Origin: Deltaproteobacteria bacterium
GTDB taxonomy: Bacteria > Myxococcota_A > Polyangia > Polyangiales > Ga0077539
NCBI GenBank assembly: GCA_947477565.1
Contig: CANJUR010000007.1
Location: 98,943 to 162,942 of the forward strand
DNA: 64,000 bases
Reading direction: 5' to 3'
Shown: piece by piece, positions 47,746 through 56,191 of the stretch
Numbering within the stretch: the first letter of the stretch is position 1
How the letters are laid out: each line of letters begins with the position of its first letter
Notes under the pieces: generated by a model
Seen by the model: the letters and a program-made list of their open reading frames with translations, nothing else
Told to the model about the DNA's origin: nothing
Databases searched by the model: none
Made by a program: the position numbers and the translations under genes

Positions 47746-48179
47746 GCGTGCGCGCCAAAGGGGCCGCGGTGCTCGTCGCGGTGTTTGCGCTGGGCGGGGT
47801 CGCGGGCGGCGCAGGCACCTTCGCATGGCTACGCCGGGATGAGGCCGCGAGCGCGGAGGAGGAGCACGGTCTGCGCAACCCGCGGAGGCTCCGAGCGCTC
47901 GAGCGCTCGCTCGATCTGACGGCGTCGCAGCGCGAGCAGGTGCGGGCGATTCTCGCGCAGGGCGGCGAGCAGCGGAGACATCTTGCGCAGGAGATGTTCG
48001 AGCGCTGCGGCGATGGGTTGCGGGTGCACCACGAGGGGGTGACGGCGCAGATTCGAGCGCTGCTCACGCCGGAGCAGCAGACGCGCTTCGACACCATCGC
48101 CGCGCCGCAGCGGGACCGGTTTCCGTTTGGGGGAGGCGGAAGGCGACGGCGCGGGCCGCGGGAATCGGGAAGGTTCTGA
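47739..48179 (+). CDS. Spy/CpxP-like periplasmic protein
   Basis: 146 residues from ATG 47739, overlapping the previous gene by 7 bp (GTG 47742 would give a 4-bp overlap). The N-terminal helix VLVAVFALGGVAGGAGTFAWL is an anchor or signal. The mature part has two LTxxQ motifs, DLTASQREQVRAIL and LLTPEQQTRFDTI, the hallmark of Spy/CpxP chaperone-sensors. A basic Arg/Gly tail ends it. Known relatives sense misfolded protein or zinc. It probably modulates the sigma/anti-sigma pair. Confidence 0.82.
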   Translation: MVSVRAKGAAVLVAVFALGGVAGGAGTFAWLRRDEAASAEEEHGLRNPRRLRALERSLDLTASQREQVRAILAQGGEQRRHLAQEMFERCGDGLRVHHEGVTAQIRALLTPEQQTRFDTIAAPQRDRFPFGGGGRRRRGPRESGRF

Positions 48180-48208
48180 GCGCGCGGGGGTATCGGGCGG
48201 GGCGGGGA

Positions 48209-48424
48209 CTATTCTTCGGTCTTCGCGAGGGCGCAGATCGCCTGCGCCCAGGCGACGAACTTCCACTCCGCGAGGTCGCGGACGGTCTTGATGCCCAACT
48301 TTGCGAGCAGCGCACCCGCGTCGGCGGAGAGGCCCTCAAGGCCTTCCACGGGAATCTCCGCGAGCTCCTTCAGCGACAGGCCTTCGTACTTCTTGTCGAG
48401 AGCTTTGTTGATGTTCATTGCCAT
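48209..48424 (-). CDS. Small helix-hairpin-helix-like protein
   Basis: 71 residues from ATG 48424, which has GGAGG seven bases upstream; the longer frame lacks one. MNINKALDKKYEGLSLKELA, GLEGLSADAGALLAKLGIKT and VRDLAEWKFVAWAQAI form a short all-helical domain with a helix-hairpin-helix look, found as stand-alone proteins in several phyla. DNA or protein binding is possible. The function is unknown. Confidence 0.7.
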   Translation of the reverse strand: MAMNINKALDKKYEGLSLKELAEIPVEGLEGLSADAGALLAKLGIKTVRDLAEWKFVAWAQAICALAKTEE

Positions 48425-48520
48425 GACGGAGCCTCCTGCGATGACGGAAGGAATCGGTCCTTCCACATTAGGGGGCAGTGATCGCCCGTGGCTCGCGGTG
48501 GCGTCAAGCCGCATGCGAAC

Positions 48521-49150
48521 TCATCCACGGGGCGAACGCGTCCACGCGGGTGCGTCGGGTCGATCGGTGAGCGCGACGAGGTCGGCGGTCTCGTCGAGGT
48601 CGCGCTCGGTCGGCAGCTCGGCCCAGGTCGCCCCCGCGCGGCGCAGGTGGGCGCGCGTATCGTTTGCGACCGTACCCGTGCTCCACGCGACCCCATCGAA
48701 GATCGCTCGCGGCCGCGTGAGGCCGAGCAGGTAATACCCACCATCGTAAGCGGGGCCCAGCACCGCGTCGTGCGTCGAGAGCAGGCGCAGTGCCTCCGCG
48801 ACGCGATCCGCGGTGACCGCAACGCAGTCGGTGCCGACGAGCAACACTGGTCCGTCACCCACGGCGAAGGCCGCCGCTACCGCTGCCGAGAGCCGGACGC
48901 CGAGGTCGCCGTCACACTGCGCGATCCATCGGTCGGCGGGGCCCAGCCAGTCCTCTGTGACCGCGCGCTGGTCTGCGGGCGTGAAGGCCACCCAGCGCTG
49001 CCACCGCTCGTCGCGAAGCTGCGCCATCGTGGTGGAGCCGCTCCAGCGATAGAGTTCGAGCGCCCGCGCCTCGCCGATGCCGCGCGCGAGACGGGTCTTT
49101 ACCTGGCCAAGAACGGGCGCCTTTGCGAAGACGATCAACCGGGGCGTCAA
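48521..49150 (-). CDS. TIGR04282-type glycosyltransferase (DUF2064)
   Basis: 209 residues from TTG 49150, which has GGAGG five bases before it and overlaps the previous stop as TTGA. The N-terminus LIVFAKAPVLGQVKTRLARG is the nucleotide-binding loop of this GT-A-like family related to CofC. VLLVGTDCVAVTADRVAEAL and VLGPAYDGGYYLLGL carry the conserved acidic residues. Members sit in gene groups with GT2 and GT-C proteins, as here. The exact transfer is unknown. Confidence 0.88.
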   Translation of the reverse strand: MTPRLIVFAKAPVLGQVKTRLARGIGEARALELYRWSGSTTMAQLRDERWQRWVAFTPADQRAVTEDWLGPADRWIAQCDGDLGVRLSAAVAAAFAVGDGPVLLVGTDCVAVTADRVAEALRLLSTHDAVLGPAYDGGYYLLGLTRPRAIFDGVAWSTGTVANDTRAHLRRAGATWAELPTERDLDETADLVALTDRPDAPAWTRSPRG

Positions 49151-50424
49151 CGGGACCTCCGACGCCACGCTCGCCACGCATCGACGCCGAGGCCGAGGGC
49201 GAAGGCTGCGGTGGTGAACGCGAGCGGCCAGCGCGCGGGGGTCCACTGCCCGACAGACTGGTACCGATCGATCACCTCATAGCTGAACGGGAGCGCCGTC
49301 AGCACCGCGAAGGCCGTCGCCGACGGGGCGAAGGCGCACGCGACGGCCAGGGACATTCCGTACCAGGGGTAGGCCACGGGGCTGACGATGAGTTGCACCA
49401 GCAGGGCGTCGCGGACGTTGCGGGCGAGTGGTCCGCGGCGCAGAGAGAGGGCGAGCGTGAGGATCAGACCCGCCAACGCAAGGGCGGGGCGCAGCGTGTC
49501 GTCGTCCGTGGGGAAGCGCGCGTAGAGGGCGCTCCAGAGGGGGGCAGCGAAACTCCAGTTGGCTGCGAAGTTGGGCAGCGAGCCGGGCGGGGTGAGCCCG
49601 AGCGCGTGGGCGACCGCGAAGGAGAGCGCGAGGGGCGCCAACGCGAGCGCCGCGAAGAGGGCCTTGCGGGGAGCACGGAATACAAAGACAGGTAAGATCC
49701 AGCCGGGGACAAACTTGAGCGCAATGGCGACGCCGAGGCAGAGGGCGGCGGAGTTCCAGCGGAGGCTGAGGGCGAGGGCGAGGGCGGCGGCGAGGGCGAG
49801 GACGATGAAGGCGTCGAGGTGTGCGCCGACCATGGACTCGAGCAGCAGCGTCGGCGAGGCGAGCAGCAGCGCTACGACGGCGGGCGAGGCGACGCGGTAG
49901 GCGGGCGCGCCGGTGAGCGTAGAGGCCACGGCGATGAGGGATTTCCAGGCGAGCATCGCGCGTGCGGGCCCGCTTGCGGCGGCAAGGGCGAAGAGGCCGA
50001 GCGCGAGCGGGGGGTAGCAGGTGGCGACGTCGAAGTGGTCCGTGGGCCACGGGAAGCGGGATCGCAATGCGACGAGCTCGGCGGCGAGTGGCGGGAGCGC
50101 ATAGGGGTCGTGGCCGGTGAGCGCGACCGCGCCGTCCCAGAGGTAGCGCGCGGGATCCGTGGTGGTGAACGCCGGGGTGCCGAGGTTTACCAGGCGGGTA
50201 AGAATGGCACCCACGAAGAGAGCGCGGAGGTCAGCGCTCGAGCGGACCAGGCGCGCGAGGCCGAGGGCGACCAGGGTGAGCGCGACGTGCAGCGCGAGGT
50301 ACGGGACGGCACGGTGCCCCGCGGGGCGCAGCGCCACGACCGGAGCGAGCGCAGCGAGGACCACCCAGAGAACCACGGTGGGGATCAGCGCGCGGGCGCG
50401 AGGCGCGTCAGCGGATGGGGTCAT
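49147..50424 (-). CDS. GT-C membrane glycosyltransferase (DUF2029/GT87-like)
   Basis: 425 residues from ATG 50424, overlapping the GT2 gene by 17 bp. About 10-11 hydrophobic helices. Near the first periplasmic loop FTTTDPARYLWDGAVALTG carries the acidic donor-binding residues, with HFDVATCYPPLALGLF after it. Polyprenol-phosphate-sugar-dependent transfer to an envelope glycan is inferred. It is sandwiched between GT2, which could make the lipid-linked donor, and the TIGR04282 protein. Confidence 0.82.
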   Translation of the reverse strand: MTPSADAPRARALIPTVVLWVVLAALAPVVALRPAGHRAVPYLALHVALTLVALGLARLVRSSADLRALFVGAILTRLVNLGTPAFTTTDPARYLWDGAVALTGHDPYALPPLAAELVALRSRFPWPTDHFDVATCYPPLALGLFALAAASGPARAMLAWKSLIAVASTLTGAPAYRVASPAVVALLLASPTLLLESMVGAHLDAFIVLALAAALALALSLRWNSAALCLGVAIALKFVPGWILPVFVFRAPRKALFAALALAPLALSFAVAHALGLTPPGSLPNFAANWSFAAPLWSALYARFPTDDDTLRPALALAGLILTLALSLRRGPLARNVRDALLVQLIVSPVAYPWYGMSLAVACAFAPSATAFAVLTALPFSYEVIDRYQSVGQWTPARWPLAFTTAAFALGLGVDAWRAWRRRSR

Positions 50425-51181
50425 GGGCAGGGCCGCGGACGGCGCCATCGAGCCAGGCGAGAATCGCGCGGGTGGCACCGAGGGTTCCGCGGAGGGTTCC
50501 GGCGACCTTGGGGGTGCCTCCCCGGCGGTGACGCCAGGCGACCGGGGCCTCGGTGATGCGGAGGCTCGCGCGGGCGGCCTTGATCTGCATCTCCAGGGTC
50601 CAGCCGTAGGTGGGATCGCGCATGTCGAGGGCGTCGAGGGTGCTGCGGCGGATCGCGCGAAATGGGCCGAGGTCCGTGACCTGGGAGCCGAAGCGGGCGG
50701 TGAGTACGGCCGCCGCGAAGAGGCTGCCGCCGCGCTGCCACGGGGGCATGGCGCCGGGCTCGATGAAACCGCGCGAGCGCGATCCGATGACAAGGTCGGC
50801 GCGGCCGGTGAGCACCGGGTCCGTGATGCGGGGGAGTTCGCGCGGGTCGTCGCTGCCATCGGCGACCATGAAGGCGAGCACCGGGTCGTCGGATGCATCG
50901 TCCGCGTGCAGCCAGGCGAGGGCGGCGAGGCAGGCGTTGCCGTAGCCCGCGAGCGGAGCAGCGACCACGATGGCCCCGGCGTCGCGGGCGCATCGGGCGG
51001 TGTCGTCGCGGCTTCCGTTGTCGATGACGATCACCCGGCGGACGAGCGCGCGGGGAATGCTGCGGACGACGGCGGCGATGGTCGATGCCTCGTCGCGCGC
51101 GGGGATGAGCACGTCGATGGCTGCGCTCTTTCCCGCGACGGACGGTTGTGGTGTGGTAGCGCGCACAAACAATGAGTGCAT
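50408..51181 (-). CDS. GT2 family glycosyltransferase (polyprenol-phosphate type)
   Basis: 257 residues. GT-A motifs: VLIPARDEASTIAAVVRS, VIVIDNGSRDDTARCA and FMVADGSDDP, with FRAIRRSTLDALDM and TYGWTLEMQIKAARASLRITEAPV, like dolichyl/undecaprenyl-phosphate sugar synthases. It should make a lipid-linked monosaccharide for the next gene's GT-C enzyme. ATG 51181 overlaps the divergent mtnP start by 10 bp, so GTG 51167 may be the real start. Confidence 0.88.
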   Translation of the reverse strand: MHSLFVRATTPQPSVAGKSAAIDVLIPARDEASTIAAVVRSIPRALVRRVIVIDNGSRDDTARCARDAGAIVVAAPLAGYGNACLAALAWLHADDASDDPVLAFMVADGSDDPRELPRITDPVLTGRADLVIGSRSRGFIEPGAMPPWQRGGSLFAAAVLTARFGSQVTDLGPFRAIRRSTLDALDMRDPTYGWTLEMQIKAARASLRITEAPVAWRHRRGGTPKVAGTLRGTLGATRAILAWLDGAVRGPAHDPIR

Positions 51182-52044
51182 CAGCGGTGGGTGGTTCGGT
51201 GCTCGGGGTGATCGGCGGCAGTGGGCTCTATCAGATGCCCGGACTCACGGCGATGGAGCCGCTGACGGTGGCGACCCCCTTCGGTGAGGCCTCGGATGGC
51301 ATCGTGCGCGGGCGTCTCGGGGACACCCCGGTGGTCTTCCTGCCGCGGCACGGGCGGGCGCACTCCCGCTCGCCGTCGAGCCTGAATTACCGCGCAAACG
51401 TGTACGCACTGAAGTCCCTCGGGGTGACGCATGTGCTGTCGGTCTCGGCGGTGGGGTCGCTGCGCGAAGAGATCGCGCCGGGTGACCTTGTGGTGCCGCA
51501 TCAGTTCATCGATCGAACTACCGCGCGGGTCGGTACGTTCTTCGACCGCGACGTGGTGGCCCACGTGTCCATGGCCAACCCGGTGTGCCCGATCGTGGCT
51601 GCGGCGGTGGCTACGGCGGCGCGCTCCACCGGCGCGAACACGCACGTCGGACAGACGTACGTGTGCATCGAGGGGCCGCGGTTCAGTACGCGGGCGGAGA
51701 GCCGGATGTTTCGGCAGTGGGGCGCGGACATCATCGGGATGACCAACGTGCCGGAGGCCTTCCTGGCCCGCGAGGCCGAACTCCCCTACGCCACCCTCGC
51801 GCTCGCGACCGACTACGACAGTTGGCGCGACCACGACGAGGCCCACGTGGGCGACATTCTCGCGGTGATGGCCAACAACGTCGCGCGTGCCCACGCGGTG
51901 ATCGCGCACCTCGCGGCGGCATTGCCGGACGTGAGCGCGAGCCCCGCGCAAGGGGCTCTGAAGTTCGCGGTGATGACCAGGTGGGAGTCGGTCTCCGCCG
52001 AGGCGCGCGCCCGATACGCGCTGCTGCTCGGCGACCGCGGCTGA
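51172..52044 (+). CDS. mtnP: S-methyl-5'-thioadenosine phosphorylase
   Basis: 290 residues. The phosphate and ribose loops are VIGGSGLYQ, PRHGRAHSRSPSSLNYRANVYALK and GQTYVCIEGPRFSTRAESRMF. GMTNVPEAFLAREAE and ATDYDSW, with two Asp near the base, favour methylthioadenosine over inosine or guanosine. It salvages methylthioadenosine left by polyamine synthesis, giving adenine and methylthioribose-1-phosphate. Stand-alone, divergent from the glycosyltransferase operon with overlapping starts. Confidence 0.93.
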   Translation: MSASAVGGSVLGVIGGSGLYQMPGLTAMEPLTVATPFGEASDGIVRGRLGDTPVVFLPRHGRAHSRSPSSLNYRANVYALKSLGVTHVLSVSAVGSLREEIAPGDLVVPHQFIDRTTARVGTFFDRDVVAHVSMANPVCPIVAAAVATAARSTGANTHVGQTYVCIEGPRFSTRAESRMFRQWGADIIGMTNVPEAFLAREAELPYATLALATDYDSWRDHDEAHVGDILAVMANNVARAHAVIAHLAAALPDVSASPAQGALKFAVMTRWESVSAEARARYALLLGDRG

Positions 52045-52074
52045 GGGGCTTTACTCTCCGGTCGCCTGCGGGAG

Positions 52075-52723
52075 CTACTGCGTGAAGCGGCTGCCGCGGT
52101 CGGGGCGGCGCTCGGCGGTGATCCAGCCTGCGTGGTCGCGTGCGATGGAGTAGGCGACGGAGAGCCCGAGCCCAGTGCCTTCGCCCACCTCCTCGGTCGT
52201 GAAAAACGGCTCGAAGACGCGCGCGAGATCCTCCGTCGGGATGCCGGTGCCCTCGTCTTCGGCGTCCAGCAGGAGCCATCAGTGGTTGCTTGATCCGACC
52301 TCCGCGGGGGCTTCGGTCTCTTGTTCGTGGACGGTGATGGTGAGCGCTCCGCCGTCGGGCATCGCGTGGATGGCGTTGACCACGAGGTTGGCGAGCACCT
52401 GCTGAATCTGCCCCGGATTGCTCACCGACGAAGCGTGCGCCGTGCAGCGCCCTGACCTGCGCGCTCACAATCACGGTGATGATTCCGATGAGGTGGTTGC
52501 GGACGAGCGTTGCTGCGGATGGAGTGACTCGCTCACCTCGATGACCCGGAGCGTGCCGGTCGAGCCACGAGCCACGAGGTGCGCGGCCGACGAAGTCGTG
52601 GTCGCGCCGGGTGTCTTCGCGAAACACCGCCCGCTCGCGGTTGATGCGCAACAAGGTGTTGACCATGGTGACGGTGAACATCGCCGCCAGGATGCCGAGG
52701 ATGAGCTAGCGGGTGACCTTCAT
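52075..52723 (-). pseudogene. Decayed sensor histidine kinase
   Basis: Reading right to left: ATG 52723 gives MKVTR, a TAG stop, then a membrane helix (LILGILAAMFTVTMVNTLL) and a linker in one frame. After a frameshift the ATPase domain appears: LANLVVNAIHAMPDGG (N box), a TGA stop after SSNH, DEGTGIP (G1), FEPFFTTEEVGEGTGLGLSV (F and G2 boxes) and the terminal GSRFTQ. The phospho-accepting His domain is gone. With two stops, a frameshift and a deletion it cannot make a kinase. No response regulator is adjacent. Confidence 0.8.
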
Positions 52724-52736
52724 CCGTCCGTGGGCG

Positions 52737-53672
52737 CTACCGGAAGATTCCCGGGCGCTCCTTCAGGCCGCGGTTGAGCATGCTCTGGATGGTGTGCTTG
52801 ACCACCAGGGTCTTCTCTTCGATGACGGCGTCTTCGTCGTCTGGGTCCCCGGTAAACTCCAGTGGTTCGCCAAAGTAGAGGCGGTACTTCGTCGGCAGCG
52901 GGAGAAACCCGCCGGGTAGCAGTAGCTGCGGAATCAACGGAAACGCAGGCATTCCGAGGAGTCTCGCGAGGCCGTTGAGGTCGGCGATGGAGATGTACTG
53001 CTCCTCTGCGCCCACGACGGCGACAGGAACGATGGGCGTTCGGGTCTGCAGCGCGAGTCGCATGAAACCGATGCCAAAGTCGGTCAGTCGGTAGCGTTTG
53101 GAGAAGGGCTTGGAGATGCCGCGGGAGCCCTCCGGAAAGACCAGGATGGCCTCTTCTTCTTCCAGTAACCGCGCGCAGTTCTCCGGCACGCCGACGATCT
53201 GCCCGATGCGGGGAAAGAGCACGGAGACGAAGGGCAGCGTGGCGGTCCATTTCTCGACCATGCTGCGCACGAAGCGGGGTGACTCGCGGTCGAGCAGCAG
53301 CGCGCAGGCGATGGCCATGGCGTCGAGCGGAATCTGCCCGGAGTGGTTGCTGATGAGCAGAACCCTTCCATCGGGGACGTTTTCGAGGCCGTGCACCTCT
53401 GCGCGAAACCAGTCGCGGTAGAGGGCTCGCGCGCCGAGCACGGCGTACTTCGCCACGCGTGGATCGAAGCCGAACGGATCGACCCCGCCCGCGGTCTCGT
53501 GCCACGCGAGGCTGTCGAACCGCCGCCGCACGTCGTCGCCGAGCCAGCGATCGACGGCGGCGTCCATCCGGTGGCGCAGGGCATCGCGGCCGCGCTCGAC
53601 CAGCCCGAGAGGCCCCGTGGGGCGATGGCGGGACCCTTCCGGTGCGTAGCGTTTCACGGCAACCGTTCTCAT
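52737..53672 (-). CDS. Lysophospholipid acyltransferase-like protein (PlsC family)
   Basis: 311 residues from ATG 53672; TTG 53714 is an alternative. The acyltransferase motif I is ISNHSGQIPLD, with His and Asp spaced as in the MGAT/DGAT-like branch, and motif III is ILVFPEGSRGISK. The IVPVAVVG strand follows. It should transfer an acyl chain to a lysolipid or diacylglycerol-like acceptor at the inner membrane. The N-terminal ~80 residues are family-specific. It lies just upstream (on the minus strand) of the dead kinase. Confidence 0.87.
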   Translation of the reverse strand: MRTVAVKRYAPEGSRHRPTGPLGLVERGRDALRHRMDAAVDRWLGDDVRRRFDSLAWHETAGGVDPFGFDPRVAKYAVLGARALYRDWFRAEVHGLENVPDGRVLLISNHSGQIPLDAMAIACALLLDRESPRFVRSMVEKWTATLPFVSVLFPRIGQIVGVPENCARLLEEEEAILVFPEGSRGISKPFSKRYRLTDFGIGFMRLALQTRTPIVPVAVVGAEEQYISIADLNGLARLLGMPAFPLIPQLLLPGGFLPLPTKYRLYFGEPLEFTGDPDDEDAVIEEKTLVVKHTIQSMLNRGLKERPGIFR

Positions 53673-53726
53673 ACCCGCGGTTGCCGCGGGCGCACAAGCG
53701 GCGCGCCCCCCCAATGGCTCAGTGGG

Positions 53727-54866
53727 TCATTCGCCGTAGGCGAAGACCAACGCGGAGGTGCGCCAGGAGCCAGTCGCGGCGACGCGGTTGATGCCGTAAT
53801 GGAAGGTGTGCATTCCCGGGGTGTTCAATGACTCGGGAGTGAAGACGATCGGCTCTGTGGGACTGCCGGGGCACCAGTTGGCCCGCGGGGCGCGCACGGA
53901 CGCGAGGGCGCCGCAGGGGTTCTCCAGACAGTACTGCCGCGGCCCGATGCCAGCGTCGTTGGTGACCAGTGTACAGAGGTCCTGACAGTCGGCGCGCCAC
54001 GGGGTGACCGGGTCGAGCGTCGCCCCGTCGACGGTGATCGTGTGGTCGCGCTGGCAGAACTCTTCCGCAGGACCAATACACGCCGGGCGCTCGACGGCGC
54101 CGCCGCCGTGGCCGGTCACCCGATACTCGATGCGCGCCGAGCGAGTGCCCGCGGGCAGCGTAAAGGGGTAGTCACGATCAGGGGTGTCGGAGCCGTGACT
54201 GAGGTTGAGCAGCGGAAGCACCGCGAGCACCCTGCGTGGCGCCGGGCCGCGGACGACCTCGAAGTGGGCAGAGACGTTCCAGCCGCCGTTGGAGCCGGAG
54301 ACACGACCGGCGCCATCGGACCATGTCGGAATGGACGATTGCAGGGTGTGGACGCCGGGGAGTCCATTAAAGACATCGGTGACATCCACTTCAACGTGCA
54401 ACGGTCCACCAAAGGGGGTGATGGCGCGGAGCAACTCGATTGCGGGCGGCTGGCCCATGGCCGTGGGCTCGTCGAGAGTGAACTCGAAGTTGCGATCGAA
54501 GGCGTCGCAGTCGGCAGGCCAGTTCTGGCCCGTCGGGGGGCGGTTGGTGCGCCAGTTCTCGAAGGGAAAACACGTCGAGCGCAGGTCTACGATCATCGTG
54601 ACGCGCGCGAAGGGCCCCGCGCCGAGTTCGACCGGGGCGCGAACCTTCTGGAAGTTGGGCTGACCGGACTGCGACGTGATGCGCGCGTCGTCGAAGACCG
54701 TGAGCGTGACCGGCGGAACATCCGCGGCACCCGCATCCTCGGCGGGGCGATCGGTGACGACCGGAACATCGACCGGCGTGCCCGCGTCGGGGGTCGCGGG
54801 AGGGTTGTTGTTGCTGCAAGCCGGGGCCGCGAGGAGGAGGAGCCATACAGGGAAGGGAGCGCGCAT
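53727..54866 (-). CDS. PNGase F-like lipoprotein
   Basis: 379 residues from ATG 54866 with lipobox LAAPAC. An Asp/Pro/Val linker is followed by a two-domain fold matching peptide-N-glycosidase F: DCDAFDRNFEF (Asp of the catalytic WDR-type element), LLRAITPFGGPLHVEVDVTD, RIEYRVTGHG, EEFCQRDHTITVDG (catalytic Glu region) and ANWCPG. Known PNGase F cuts N-glycans from asparagine; bacteria use it on host or prey glycoproteins. A surface-anchored version in a predatory lineage fits, but activity is inferred. Confidence 0.8.
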   Translation of the reverse strand: MRAPFPVWLLLLAAPACSNNNPPATPDAGTPVDVPVVTDRPAEDAGAADVPPVTLTVFDDARITSQSGQPNFQKVRAPVELGAGPFARVTMIVDLRSTCFPFENWRTNRPPTGQNWPADCDAFDRNFEFTLDEPTAMGQPPAIELLRAITPFGGPLHVEVDVTDVFNGLPGVHTLQSSIPTWSDGAGRVSGSNGGWNVSAHFEVVRGPAPRRVLAVLPLLNLSHGSDTPDRDYPFTLPAGTRSARIEYRVTGHGGGAVERPACIGPAEEFCQRDHTITVDGATLDPVTPWRADCQDLCTLVTNDAGIGPRQYCLENPCGALASVRAPRANWCPGSPTEPIVFTPESLNTPGMHTFHYGINRVAATGSWRTSALVFAYGE

Positions 54867-54888
54867 CGCCCGCGAAGATAGCCCAGCC

Positions 54889-56106
54889 TCACCCGGGGCG
54901 GATACCCGACAACATGCTGCGCAGCCATACAAGCTGCCGCAGCGCCGCCGCGCCCGGCACCAGAAACGGCTCCCGTGCGGAGACCGCCCGGGTGAGCAGC
55001 GTCGCGGTGGCTGCGTTCGGGACGCCGGTCAGGGAGAGAAACGTCCCGCGCACAGGGTCGCTCGAGACGTCCCAGCGCCAGCGCGATGCCGCGAGTTCGC
55101 CCGAGCGGCCGTCGATGAAGACGGTGGAGGCGCCCTCCAGGCGGCGCTCGACGTCGCCCTCGCCGGCGTCGAAGGGAGTGCGCAAGAGCAGGTGTCCGCG
55201 GGCGGAATCGATGTCATTAGGAAGGGCGTTCCAGGTAGAGGCGCGAACGCCGGGGAGGTGCTCGCGGTAATGGGACACGTCGCGGATGCGGGCGACGACC
55301 TCCGCGGCGGGGCCGAAGGTCTGCCCGGTGACGTTGATCGTGCGCACGGCGCCCTCCGGGGTGAGCGCAAAGACCATGGTGTAGTACCGCGGGTGCAGGG
55401 CCATCCAGCGCCCGGGGACGGGGCCCGGGAGGCTCGCGCCGTCATCGGACCCCGCAGCCGGACGCACCGGCGTCGGGGTGCCCGCGAGAGAGCGCGCCCG
55501 GCGGGCGAGGGCGAGGGTGAGGGTGAGATCGACCGCGACGTTCATGCCGGCGGTGGCGCTGGGATCCGACGTGGCCGCCTGACGAAAGAGCCAGTGGCCC
55601 TGCGCGGGATCAGACCAACTCGTGAGCACCAGCATGGTGTGGTTGCGGTCCTGGGGGATGAGCTCCCAGCGGGCCCCGGCGGGGCCGAAATCCGAGGCGT
55701 CCACGTCGAGGTCGATGCGTCGGGCGGAGCGCTCGGTGATGGCGGTGTTGGCGTGCACGTTGAGCACTCCCGCTGCGATGTCGAAGCGGTAGGCGGCGCG
55801 GCGACCGAAGCGCGCGGTCTGCTCGACGCGGGTGAGCGCGGGCATGAACTCGGGCCAGCGTTCGGCGTCGAGAAGCGCCCTGCGCAGAATCTCCATCGGC
55901 GCATCGACGCGCACGGCGACGGTGGTCCGGGCCTGCGCGCCGCCATCGGGGAAGAAAACCAGGGCTGCGGCACCTGGGGCGCTCATCTCTGTGAGGGCGG
56001 CGAGCGTGTCTGCCGTCAATGCCTCGATGCGGGCAGCCCGAGCGAGTTGTGCCTGCGCGACGGTGGGCGCGAGCAAGAGCGGGAGCGCGAAGTGAAGGAG
56101 GTTCAT
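54889..56106 (-). CDS. Secreted protein with two SRPBCC domains
   Basis: 405 residues from ATG 56106 with a signal peptide (LLHFALPLLLAPTVAQAQ). Two START/polyketide-cyclase-like (SRPBCC) copies are visible: VAVRVDAPMEILRRALLDAERWPEFMPAL and, later, FGPAAEVVARIRDVSHYREHLPGV, each followed by strand-rich sequence ending in a WSDP- or WDVSSDP-type turn. SRPBCC folds hold lipids or other hydrophobic ligands; here probably in the periplasm. The ligand is unknown. It is 22 bp upstream of the PNGase F-like gene on the same strand. Confidence 0.78.
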   Translation of the reverse strand: MNLLHFALPLLLAPTVAQAQLARAARIEALTADTLAALTEMSAPGAAALVFFPDGGAQARTTVAVRVDAPMEILRRALLDAERWPEFMPALTRVEQTARFGRRAAYRFDIAAGVLNVHANTAITERSARRIDLDVDASDFGPAGARWELIPQDRNHTMLVLTSWSDPAQGHWLFRQAATSDPSATAGMNVAVDLTLTLALARRARSLAGTPTPVRPAAGSDDGASLPGPVPGRWMALHPRYYTMVFALTPEGAVRTINVTGQTFGPAAEVVARIRDVSHYREHLPGVRASTWNALPNDIDSARGHLLLRTPFDAGEGDVERRLEGASTVFIDGRSGELAASRWRWDVSSDPVRGTFLSLTGVPNAATATLLTRAVSAREPFLVPGAAALRQLVWLRSMLSGIRPG

Positions 56107-56191
56107 GGCAGTGGCTATGACGGTGGAAAGGGGAGTCACGATTCAACGAGGGCGGTTGGAAGGTCGCTCAAGGGTGATAACGTCCCCGGCC

